From NCBI GenBank assembly GCA_905197585.1, contig CAJJZO010000030.1:1-13299 (forward strand): a stretch of 13,299 nt of DNA. Reading direction: 5' to 3'. Source of the stretch: an uncultured Collinsella sp. (GTDB lineage: Bacteria > Actinomycetota > Coriobacteriia > Coriobacteriales > Coriobacteriaceae). Made by a program: the position numbers and the translations under genes. Shown one piece after another: positions 1 to 6,293 of this stretch (position 1 is the stretch's first letter; every line of letters begins with the position of its first letter). Under the pieces are notes generated by a model. That model had not been told where the DNA came from and searched no databases. It saw nothing but the letters and a program-made list of their open reading frames with translations.

Positions 1-378
1 GACGAGATCGCCCATCATGCCGACGTCTTCTGCGTTGGCACCAACGACCTCACCCAGACGCACTTCGGTTTCTCGCGGGACGACGCCGAGGCTAAGTTCA
101 TCCCGCTGTACATGCATAAGAAGATCCTGAAGGACAATCCCTTCGAGACCATCGATACCGCGGTGCTCGAGCTGGTGCGCATGGCCGTCGAGAAGGGCCG
201 CGCCACCAACCCCGACATGCACTTTGGCGTGTGCGGCGAGCACGGCGGCGACCCCAAATCCATTAAGGGCCTGTTCAACGTGGCCGATGTGGACTACGTG
301 TCCTGCTCGCCCTATCGCGTGCCCCTCGCGCGCCTGGCGGCCGCTCAGGCCAAGCTCGAGGCGAAGCGCTCCGCCTAA
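1..378 (+). CDS. ppdK: Pyruvate, phosphate dikinase, C-terminal part (5' truncated by window)
   Basis: Only the last 125 residues are present; the frame is open from base 1 and stops at TAA 376-378. PPDK interconverts pyruvate, ATP and Pi with phosphoenolpyruvate, AMP and PPi in the cytoplasm. This piece is the end of the C-terminal PEP/pyruvate-binding TIM barrel. Visible hallmarks are GTNDLTQ (local residues 13-19), the FGFSRDD stretch, the active-site motif CGEHGGDP with the catalytic Cys at local residue 78, and the closing CSPYRVPLARLAAAQA. These match PPDK better than PEP synthase or enzyme I of the PTS, which share the fold but differ around the Cys motif and tail. A hairpin follows 38 bases after the stop, so it probably ends its own transcript and is not part of the downstream cluster. 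Confidence 0.95.
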   Translation, partial: DEIAHHADVFCVGTNDLTQTHFGFSRDDAEAKFIPLYMHKKILKDNPFETIDTAVLELVRMAVEKGRATNPDMHFGVCGEHGGDPKSIKGLFNVADVDYVSCSPYRVPLARLAAAQAKLEAKRSA

Positions 379-416
379 CGTTTTGGGTTTAGACGCCTAG
401 CGTAGCCCCCTTCATG

Positions 417-463
417 CCGCCCGTCTCATTCGCGAGGCGGGCGGTTATCATGTGCGCGTTTTG
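417..463 (+). terminator. Probable intrinsic terminator after ppdK
   Basis: An 11-bp stem pairs 417-427 (CCGCCCGTCTC) with 434-444 (GAGGCGGGCGG), with one G-T pair and a 6-nt loop. The bases right after the stem are mixed (TTATCATG) and the T-rich stretch starts only at about 459. The hairpin is strong but the U-tract is displaced, so termination may be weaker than at the other terminators here. Confidence 0.55.
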
Positions 464-490
464 TCTTTTTGTCTGCGTAAAAAATTGTTC

Positions 491-518
491 TTGCAGCAGA
501 AACCCGCGCGTGTATACT
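491..518 (+). promoter_or_regulatory. Putative sigma-70-type promoter of rplS
   Basis: A -35-like TTGCAG (491-496) and a -10-like TATACT (513-518) are separated by 16 bp. This would start transcription near 525 and give a leader of about 63 nt before the rplS ATG. It lies downstream of the ppdK hairpin, as expected for an independently expressed ribosomal protein gene. Position and consensus match are the only support. Confidence 0.55.
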
Positions 519-539
519 CGAATACGTTTGTTCAACTAC

Positions 540-563
540 GTGCCGGCCAAGGTGGTACGGCAC
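540..563 (+). promoter_or_regulatory. Hairpin in the rplS 5' leader
   Basis: GTGCCG (540-545) pairs perfectly with CGGCAC (558-563) around a 12-nt loop. It lies between the predicted start site and the Shine-Dalgarno AAGGA (576-580). It may be a regulatory leader element of the L19 mRNA. No match to a known leader family could be tested. Confidence 0.35.
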
Positions 564-587
564 CTCTAGAAGAGTAAGGAATTGCAC

Positions 588-929
588 ATGGATTACATCC
601 GCGCAATCGAGCGTCAGCAGATCCGCGAGGACATTCCTCAGGTTCGCGTCGCCGACAACGTCAAGGTTCACTACCGCATTAAGGAAGGCGACCGCGAGCG
701 CATCCAGGTCTTCCAGGGCGACGTCATCCGCATGGCCGGCGCCGGTGCCCGCGAGACCTTCACCGTCCGCAAGATGTCCTTCGGTGTCGGTGTTGAGCGT
801 ACCTTCCCGCTTCACAGCCCCAAGATCGCCAAGCTCGAGGTCGTTCGTCATGGTCGCGTCCGTCGCGCCAAACTGTACTACCTCCGCGACAAGGTGGGCA
901 AGGCTGCTCGCATCCCCGAGAAGCGCTAA
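588..929 (+). CDS. rplS: 50S ribosomal protein L19
   Basis: The product is a 113-residue L19, a large-subunit protein at the interface with the 30S subunit. The diagnostic C-terminal block is intact: [25 protein letters not shown] followed in the same reading by [11 protein letters not shown]. The length matches the family. I chose ATG 588 because AAGGA (576-580) sits 7 nt upstream. A TTG at 582 in the same frame would add two residues but leave only one base after the Shine-Dalgarno. The gene has its own promoter and a strong terminator, so it looks monocistronic. Codon use is strongly biased toward C-ending codons plus AAG, as in rpsB and tsf, which fits high expression. Confidence 0.97.
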   Translation: MDYIRAIERQQIREDIPQVRVADNVKVHYRIKEGDRERIQVFQGDVIRMAGAGARETFTVRKMSFGVGVERTFPLHSPKIAKLEVVRHGRVRRAKLYYLRDKVGKAARIPEKR

Positions 930-963
930 GAAGATCGCAGCGTCTGTCCACTCGTTTGGACGT

Positions 964-993
964 AAGGGTCACCTTCGGGTGGCCCTTCTTTTT
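964..993 (+). terminator. Intrinsic terminator of rplS
   Basis: A 10-bp stem pairs 964-973 (AAGGGTCACC) with 978-987 (GGTGGCCCTT), with one G-T pair. It is capped by a stable TTCG tetraloop and followed by CTTTTTAT. This is a canonical Rho-independent terminator. A smaller hairpin (946-950 with 957-961) lies just upstream. Confidence 0.9.
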
Positions 994-1022
994 ATCTGAT
1001 TTGCATGCAAGGAGGGCCTGGT

Positions 1023-1811
1023 ATGGCCAATATGACGAGCTCGGTTTCGGCATCGCAGGTTGCCGGCGAGCTGGCGAGTGCCACGTTCGAGGAGATTCCC
1101 GCCCTCGTGGAGCATTATCGCGAGGATCCGCGCCAGCAGGTGATCAAGGCTTGCGAGCGTGCCCTTAAGCGCCATGCCAAGGAGCTTGCCGAGCGCGAGC
1201 GCGTCAACGGCATGTACGAGCTTATGCATGAGCTCGGCGGTGATGGCGTGGTCGTGGGCGTCGACGAGGTGGGCCGTGGCTCGGTAGCGGGGCCCTTGAC
1301 CGTGTGTGCCGTGTGCCTTCCGATGGAGCCGCGCATCTGGGGCATCAACGATTCCAAAAAGCTCACGCCGGCGCGCCGCGAGCTGCTCTCGGTTAAGATT
1401 GCCGAGGTGGCGACGGCGATCGGTTTTTGCCATATCGCGCCTAAGGATATCGATGAGATGGGCATGGCCCGTGCTATCCGTACCGCCGTTGCGGGCGCCG
1501 TGGCCGATACGGGGCTCGAGCCCGATTGCGTGCTTATGGATGGCAACCCCTTGGGCGCCGTTCCTAACGAGCGCGATGTGGTGAAGGGCGATGCCAAGAT
1601 CGCCTGCATCGCCGCGGCGTCCATCATGGCCAAGGTCACGCGTGACGAGATGATGGTCGAGTACGACGCCGAGTACCCCGAGTACCATCTGGCCGAGTCG
1701 AAGGGCTATGCGAGCCCCGAGCACATCGAGGCCATTCGCAAACATGGACTTTGTCCGCTGCACCGCGTGAGCTTTTGCGGAAACTTTCTGCAGACTGAGC
1801 GCCTTTTCTAG
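1023..1811 (+). CDS. rnhB: Ribonuclease HII
   Basis: RNase HII cleaves the RNA strand of RNA-DNA hybrids and starts removal of single ribonucleotides from DNA. The 262-residue product carries the catalytic DE pair in VGVDEVGRGSVAGPL (Asp81, Glu82), DSKKL (110-114), an acidic residue in LMDGN (Asp173), the KGD motif (188-190) and AKVTRDEMM with Asp208. Residues 1 to about 75 form a charged, probably helical extension before the catalytic core. Longer RNase HII proteins such as that of Bacillus also have one, while the shortest family members start near the DE motif. ATG 1023 is chosen for AAGGAGG (1009-1015) 7 nt upstream; the ATG at 1005 would lie before that site. The gene starts only 29 bases after the rplS terminator T-run and ends at its own terminator. 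Confidence 0.96.
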   Translation: MANMTSSVSASQVAGELASATFEEIPALVEHYREDPRQQVIKACERALKRHAKELAERERVNGMYELMHELGGDGVVVGVDEVGRGSVAGPLTVCAVCLPMEPRIWGINDSKKLTPARRELLSVKIAEVATAIGFCHIAPKDIDEMGMARAIRTAVAGAVADTGLEPDCVLMDGNPLGAVPNERDVVKGDAKIACIAAASIMAKVTRDEMMVEYDAEYPEYHLAESKGYASPEHIEAIRKHGLCPLHRVSFCGNFLQTERLF

Positions 1812-1860
1812 GTCAATTGTGGAGACAGGGACCTCTGGGGTTTTATAAACCTGCTGGTAG

Positions 1861-1902
1861 CGGGCCGTATGCAACACCATTGCTGCGTACGGTCCGTTTT
1901 TT
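1861..1902 (+). terminator. Intrinsic terminator of rnhB
   Basis: A 12-bp stem pairs 1861-1872 (CGGGCCGTATGC) with 1885-1896 (GCGTACGGTCCG), including two G-T pairs. The loop is 12 nt and six T residues follow at 1897-1902. It separates rnhB from the yraN-comM-dprA-trmFO-xerC run. Confidence 0.88.
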
Positions 1903-1942
1903 GTCGGCATTTGGTCAGCTTTTGGTTTGCTTCCGGTACTTA

Positions 1943-1988
1943 CCCGCATGAAAGGTGCCCTCATCATCGGGGCACTGCAGCGTGCGGG
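1943..1988 (+). promoter_or_regulatory. Two-stem structured leader before yraN
   Basis: An outer stem CCCGCA (1943-1948) / TGCGGG (1983-1988) encloses an inner hairpin GTGCCC (1955-1960) / GGGCAC (1970-1975) that can extend by G-T pairs. The outer stem ends directly against the yraN Shine-Dalgarno AAAGGAG (1989-1995). GGGG (1969-1972) can alternatively pair with CCCC (1997-2000), which would enclose the Shine-Dalgarno. A cis-regulatory role is inferred; I do not recognise the element as a known riboswitch. Confidence 0.45.
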
Positions 1989-2000
1989 AAAGGAGACCCC

Positions 2001-2486
2001 ATGAGTGCCGCAAGCAAAACGAGCAAGACGCAGCAGCTCAAGGAGCGTTGGGAAAACGGCGAGCTCGACTGCGGGGCGATGACGCCCGAGTTTATCAAGG
2101 GACTCAGTCCCCGCGAGCTGGGCATGCTGGGTGAGCTGATCACCATCGACTACTTTAACGAGCGCGGCTACACCTTGCTGGAGCAGGGTTATCGTTGCAC
2201 CGAGGGCGAGGCCGATCTGGTGCTGCTCGATGAGCTCGACGATGTCGTGGTGATGGCCGAGGTCAAGACGAGACGCGTCGCCCTGGATTGCACCACGCGG
2301 GTCTTTCCCGAGGAGGCCGTGGACGCCCAAAAGCAACGCCGCTACCGCCGCATCGCAAGCTGCTATCTCATGGAGCATTATCCGCTCAAGGCGATTCGCT
2401 TCGATGCCGTGGGCGTCACCATTCGCGGCGGGCATATCGCCGAGATCGAGCACCAGTACAACGCGTTCGATTGGCAGGTGTCGTGA
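2001..2486 (+). CDS. yraN: YraN/UPF0102 family predicted nuclease
   Basis: The 161-residue product belongs to UPF0102, a restriction-endonuclease-like fold family whose exact role is not settled. The core begins near residue 37 with SPRELGMLGE. It shows the nuclease-type motif GEADLVLLD (Glu70, Asp72), AEVKTRR (Glu87, Lys89) and the downstream KQRRYRRIA and IRFDAVGV stretches typical of the family. The first 36 residues are an extension not seen in compact members of about 120 residues. ATG 2001 has AAAGGAG (1989-1995) 5 nt upstream. The stop TGA shares its A with the ATG of comM, so the two are translationally coupled. Location beside comM and dprA is conserved in actinobacteria and suggests a DNA-processing role, which is inference. 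Confidence 0.92.
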   Translation: MSAASKTSKTQQLKERWENGELDCGAMTPEFIKGLSPRELGMLGELITIDYFNERGYTLLEQGYRCTEGEADLVLLDELDDVVVMAEVKTRRVALDCTTRVFPEEAVDAQKQRRYRRIASCYLMEHYPLKAIRFDAVGVTIRGGHIAEIEHQYNAFDWQVS

Positions 2487-4009
2487 TGGCGTTCGAGACG
2501 TTTGCCGTTCACGCGGCCTGCATCCGCGGAGTCGAGGCGATTCACGTCACGGTCGAGGTCTCGCTTGCCGGTGGCATCCCGGGCATCCAGATGCTCGGCA
2601 TCCCGAGTATGGAGGTGATGGAGTCACGTGGTCGTATTCGCTGTGCGATGCGCTCCGCCGGGTTCGAGATCCCGCGCTCGGGCATTACCGTTAACCTGGC
2701 ACCCGGCGATATCCGCAAGACCGGTAGCGGCTTTGACCTGCCCATCGCCATCGCGGTTCTAGCGGCCGATGGTCAGATTTCCCGTGACAACCTCGATCGC
2801 TGCCTTATCGCAGGTGAGCTTGGTCTGGACGGTACGGTGCTTCCCGTCAAGGGCGAGGTGGCGTTTCAGCTGCTGGCTCGCGACATGGGGCTGTCTTTTA
2901 TCGCCGGCAGGTCAGACCAGCATGTGCCACTCGCGGGCGTGGATTGCGGCTTTATCGACCATCTGTCTCAGCTTGCTCACGGCATGGGCGATGCCGCACG
3001 GCACTACTTGGATTCCGAGGGTGTCGAGGCGACCTTTGAGCCCGAGCTCGACTATGCAGACGTGCTGGGGCAGGAAGTCGCTAAACGCGGCATGGCGCTT
3101 GCGGCGGCAGGAGAACTCGGCTTGCTCATGATCGGGTCCCCGGGATCGGGCAAGACCATGCTTGCGCGGCGCATGACGGGCATTTTGCCCGAGCTTTCTC
3201 TCGAGGATCAGCAAGAGGCGCTGTGCATCCATTCGGTCTTGGGCGAGAACATTGATGGCTTGTTGGCGGGGCACCGGCCCTTCCGCAGTCCCCATCACAG
3301 TATTTCGACCGCAGGCCTTATCGGCGGTGGGCGCCCGGTGCACCCGGGTGAGATCAGCCTTGCTCATGGCGGCGTGCTCTTTTTGGACGAGCTTGCCGAG
3401 TTTCCCACTGGCGTGCTGCAGACGCTGCGTCAGCCCATCGAGCGCGGCTACGTGAGGATCGTACGCGTCGACGGGGCTTTTACCTTCCCGTCGCGCTTTC
3501 AGCTGCTGGCTGCGAGCAATCCCTGCCCCTGCGGCTTTTTGGGCGATCGCGAGGTGCCGTGTCGCTGCTCGGCGGCGATGGTCGAGCGCTATCGGTCTAA
3601 ACTGCGCGGTCCTTTGGCCGACCGTATCGACATGATGATCGATGTGACCCGTCCCGACCCTCAAGTGATTATCGAGGGTGCGGAGGGCATGTCGTCGGCC
3701 GAGTTACGTGACTACGTTGTGCGCGGTCGCGCCTTTCGCGCTTGGCGCGAATCCCGCATGGACGATGCGGATGCCGAGGCCGAGGATGACGAGACACGGT
3801 CCATTGACGGCGTCGTTTCGACCTTTGAGCTCGATGATGCGGCGGAGAAGTGTGTGCTCGGCCTGTCGAAGCGCACGCATCTCACAGGGCGTGGCATCGT
3901 GCGCCTTGTTCGCATTGCGCGCACGATCGCAGATGTCGCCGAGAGCGAGCAGGTGACGCAGGACCACGTGCTCGAGGCGGCGATGTACCAGGGAAGGAGG
4001 GACCAATGA
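2486..4009 (+). CDS. comM: ComM/YifB family AAA+ ATPase (Mg-chelatase-like)
   Basis: The 507-residue product matches ComM, a hexameric MCM-like helicase shown in Vibrio and Acinetobacter to promote branch migration when incoming DNA is integrated. Residues 1 to about 165 form the N-terminal Lon-protease-like fold domain, including IPGIQMLGIP and RKTGSGFDLPIA. The AAA+ core has Walker A GSPGSGKT (217-224), Walker B VLFLDE (297-302), the SPHHSIS motif (268-274) and the four-cysteine element CPC/CRC (Cys347, 349, 359, 361). LADRID (377-382) supplies the likely arginine-finger region. The C-terminal Mg_chelatase_C helices end near residue 503. An acidic stretch at 425-437 looks like a lineage insertion. 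ATG 2486 overlaps the yraN stop with GGCAGG upstream. It overlaps dprA at its 3' end. Confidence 0.95.
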   Translation: MAFETFAVHAACIRGVEAIHVTVEVSLAGGIPGIQMLGIPSMEVMESRGRIRCAMRSAGFEIPRSGITVNLAPGDIRKTGSGFDLPIAIAVLAADGQISRDNLDRCLIAGELGLDGTVLPVKGEVAFQLLARDMGLSFIAGRSDQHVPLAGVDCGFIDHLSQLAHGMGDAARHYLDSEGVEATFEPELDYADVLGQEVAKRGMALAAAGELGLLMIGSPGSGKTMLARRMTGILPELSLEDQQEALCIHSVLGENIDGLLAGHRPFRSPHHSISTAGLIGGGRPVHPGEISLAHGGVLFLDELAEFPTGVLQTLRQPIERGYVRIVRVDGAFTFPSRFQLLAASNPCPCGFLGDREVPCRCSAAMVERYRSKLRGPLADRIDMMIDVTRPDPQVIIEGAEGMSSAELRDYVVRGRAFRAWRESRMDDADAEAEDDETRSIDGVVSTFELDDAAEKCVLGLSKRTHLTGRGIVRLVRIARTIADVAESEQVTQDHVLEAAMYQGRRDQ

Positions 4010-4941
4010 TGGCTGAGGGGACCTTCGAGCTGCATCCAGGTGACGCGTTGTATCCCGAGACCGTTTTGGAGCTTTCTGATGTACCTCAGACGCTCTATGT
4101 GCGCGGCAACCCCGAGGCGCTTTCGACGCCCGCGCTCTCCATCATCGGTGCGCGAAAGGCCTCGCCGTATGGTCTTGCCGTGGCAGAGCTTGCGGCGAAG
4201 GTGGCGGTTGAGGCGGGAGTGACGGTAGTTTCGGGCGGTGCGGTCGGTTGTGACCAGGCCTCGGGTTGGGCTGCGGTCAACGCCGGCGGCAAACACGTTG
4301 TGGTGCTGGGGACGGGCGCCGACGTGGTCTACCCGCGTTCGAGCGCGGGGCTTATTGCTCGCACGCTCGATACGGGTGGCGCGGTCGTGTCGATCTCTCC
4401 GTGGGGCATGGGTCCGCGCAAGTTCGCCTTTCCGCGTCGCAATCGCGTGATCGCGGCCCTGTCGCAAGCCCTCTTTGTATCCGAGGCGGGTATGCCTTCT
4501 GGGACGTTTTCTACAGCCGAGGCTGCTATGGATTTGGGGCGCGAACTTCTTGCCGTGCCGGGGTCGATCCTATCGCCCGAGTCGCGTGGCACGAATTACC
4601 TCATTGCGAACGGTGCCTGCTGCATCGTCGACGAGGAATCTATCGAGATGGCTATCTCACGCATCTACGGAACCCTGCGCTACTCGCGCCCCGATGCTCC
4701 CGGCATTGCCGACCTGGATCCAACGCAGCAGACCGTGATGCATGCGCTCATCGCCTCTCCGCTCAAGGTCGACGACATCGCGGCGCTCGTCTCGCTCGAT
4801 GCTGTCGGCGTACTCAAACTCTTGGGTTCGCTTGAACTCGAGGGTCTTATCGAGCGCATGATGGATGGAAGGTATGCGCCCTCCAAGTTTGCCCTTCACG
4901 CCCAGACACCCTTCGGTCACAATGGAAAACGTGTCAATTAG
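4006..4941 (+). CDS. dprA: DNA-processing protein DprA/Smf
   Basis: DprA binds incoming single-stranded DNA and loads RecA during transformation. The 311-residue product has the Rossmann-like core: YPETVLELSDVPQTLYVRG, IIGARKASPYG (46-56), VVSGGAVGCD (74-83), VVVLGTGADVVYP (98-110), FPRRNRVIAALS (142-153) and GTNYLIANGA (195-204). A winged-helix C-terminal domain covers about 235-300. The N-terminal SAM-like domain of longer DprA proteins is absent. Some usual positions deviate: GCDQASG replaces the common G-I-D-x-x-A-H, and SISPWG replaces S-E-x-P-x-G. ATG 4006 overlaps the comM stop (ATGA), with GGAGG (3996-4000) 5 nt before it; ATG 4009 is an equally placed alternative. trmFO follows after 14 bases. 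Confidence 0.93.
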   Translation: MMAEGTFELHPGDALYPETVLELSDVPQTLYVRGNPEALSTPALSIIGARKASPYGLAVAELAAKVAVEAGVTVVSGGAVGCDQASGWAAVNAGGKHVVVLGTGADVVYPRSSAGLIARTLDTGGAVVSISPWGMGPRKFAFPRRNRVIAALSQALFVSEAGMPSGTFSTAEAAMDLGRELLAVPGSILSPESRGTNYLIANGACCIVDEESIEMAISRIYGTLRYSRPDAPGIADLDPTQQTVMHALIASPLKVDDIAALVSLDAVGVLKLLGSLELEGLIERMMDGRYAPSKFALHAQTPFGHNGKRVN

Positions 4942-4955
4942 AAAGGTGTTTGCAG

Positions 4956-6293
4956 ATGCAGTTCGATCAGGTGACAGTTATCGGTGGCGGTCTGGCGGGT
5001 TCGGAGTGCGCGATCCAGCTGGCAGATCGCGGGTTTGCCGTAAAGCTGTGCGAGATGCGCCCCCAGGTGAGCTCCCCGGCCCACCATACCGATCACCTGG
5101 CAGAGCTCGTCTGCTCCAATTCGTTTAAGTCGACCCGTCCGGATTCCGCGGCTGGTTTGCTGAAAGCTGAGCTTGAGCGCATGGGTTCAGTCCTGCTCGA
5201 TTGCGCCCATCGCTCGGCTGTTCCTGCCGGCGGTGCCCTGGCGGTCGACCGCGTCAAGTTTTCCGAGCTTGTCGAGGCCGAGGTTGCCGCTCGTCCCAAT
5301 ATTGAGGTCGTGCACGGCGAGGTCACGCAGATTCCCGAGGGTCACGTGATCATTGCCGCGGGCCCGCTGTGTTCACCGGCGCTGAGCGAAGAGGTTATGA
5401 AGCTCGTCGGTGGCGATGCCCTAGCATTCTTTGATGCGGCGGCGCCGATCGTCGATGCCTCCACGCTCGATATGGACGTGTTGTTCTCGCAGTCGCGCTA
5501 CGAGGAGCAGGGGGGCGGCGACTATCTCAACGCTCCGCTCAATAAGGAGGAGTACGAGGCCTTTATCGAGGCGCTTACCACGGCCGACCGCGTGGTGCTC
5601 AAAGACTTTGAGGGCGGCGATCTGTTCCAGGCCTGCCAGCCTGCCGAGGAAGTTGCGCGCACCGGCAAGGACGCCATTCGCTTTGGCGCCATGAAGCCCG
5701 TCGGCCTCACCGACCCGCGTACCGGACGTCGCCCCTGGGCGGCGATTCAGCTGCGTGCTGAGAACAAGGAGAAGACCGCCTATAACCTGGTGGGCTTCCA
5801 GACCAACTTGACCTTTGGCGAGCAGAAGCGCGTCTTCCATATGGTGCCGGGCCTGGAGAACGCTGAGTTCTTCCGCTACGGTGTCATGCATCGCAATACC
5901 TTTGTCGACGCCCCGCATGTGCTCGATGGCACCTTTGCCGTGCCCGGTACCGGCGTGCGCCTGGCCGGTCAGATCACCGGCACCGAGGGGTACATGGAAG
6001 CCGTGGCGACCGGTCTGCTCGCGGCACTCAACACCTATGCCGAGGCTATCGGTGCCGCGGGCGTCGAGTTGCCCCGCGTGGGCGCCCTGGGTGCGCTCGT
6101 GGGCTATGCGACCGATCCTGCCACCGTGGGCTATCAGCCTATGCATGTCAACTTTGGCCTGGTGCCGCCACTCGAGGATGGTAAGCGCCGCAGCAAGCGC
6201 GACCGATATCAGGCCTATGCGGACCGTGCGCTCGAGGCCCTCGATGCCTACTTGGCCACGCGTTCCGACTTGTTTGGAGGCGACCGGTCATAG
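4956..6293 (+). CDS. trmFO: Methylenetetrahydrofolate-tRNA (uracil-5-)-methyltransferase TrmFO
   Basis: TrmFO makes 5-methyluridine at position 54 of tRNA using methylene-tetrahydrofolate as carbon donor and FAD as reductant. The 445-residue product starts with the FAD-binding VTVIGGGLAGSECA (7-19) and carries ELVCSNSFKS, with Cys53 equal to the catalytically important Cys53 of the Bacillus enzyme. It also has FQACQPAEE, with Cys227 matching Bacillus Cys226, and the family blocks KPVGLTDPRTGRRPWA, NLVGFQTNLTF, MVPGLENAEFFRYG and GQITGTEGYMEA. ATG 4956 is chosen over TTG 4950 because AAAGGTG (4942-4948) lies 7 nt upstream. The closing bases contain GGAGG (6276-6280), which serves the next gene. 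The TAG stop overlaps the proposed xerC start. In Firmicutes topA usually sits between dprA and trmFO; here it does not. Confidence 0.96.
   Translation: MQFDQVTVIGGGLAGSECAIQLADRGFAVKLCEMRPQVSSPAHHTDHLAELVCSNSFKSTRPDSAAGLLKAELERMGSVLLDCAHRSAVPAGGALAVDRVKFSELVEAEVAARPNIEVVHGEVTQIPEGHVIIAAGPLCSPALSEEVMKLVGGDALAFFDAAAPIVDASTLDMDVLFSQSRYEEQGGGDYLNAPLNKEEYEAFIEALTTADRVVLKDFEGGDLFQACQPAEEVARTGKDAIRFGAMKPVGLTDPRTGRRPWAAIQLRAENKEKTAYNLVGFQTNLTFGEQKRVFHMVPGLENAEFFRYGVMHRNTFVDAPHVLDGTFAVPGTGVRLAGQITGTEGYMEAVATGLLAALNTYAEAIGAAGVELPRVGALGALVGYATDPATVGYQPMHVNFGLVPPLEDGKRRSKRDRYQAYADRALEALDAYLATRSDLFGGDRS

Noticed and set aside
1398..1427. Terminator-like run (CGGTTTTTG after GC-rich sequence) inside rnhB
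   Set aside because: Only a 4-5 bp stem with a long loop can be drawn, far weaker than the uppS hairpin.
1817..1849. Promoter-like TTGTGG and TATAAA between rnhB and its terminator
   Set aside because: The spacing is 21 bp and transcription would begin just before a strong terminator hairpin; the TATAAA also forms part of a small GGTTT/AAACC repeat.
969..2453. 494-codon open frame on the minus strand across rnhB and yraN
   Set aside because: It lies antisense to two well-supported conserved genes, its translation is low-complexity and His/Arg/Leu-rich, and GC-rich codon bias readily opens such frames.
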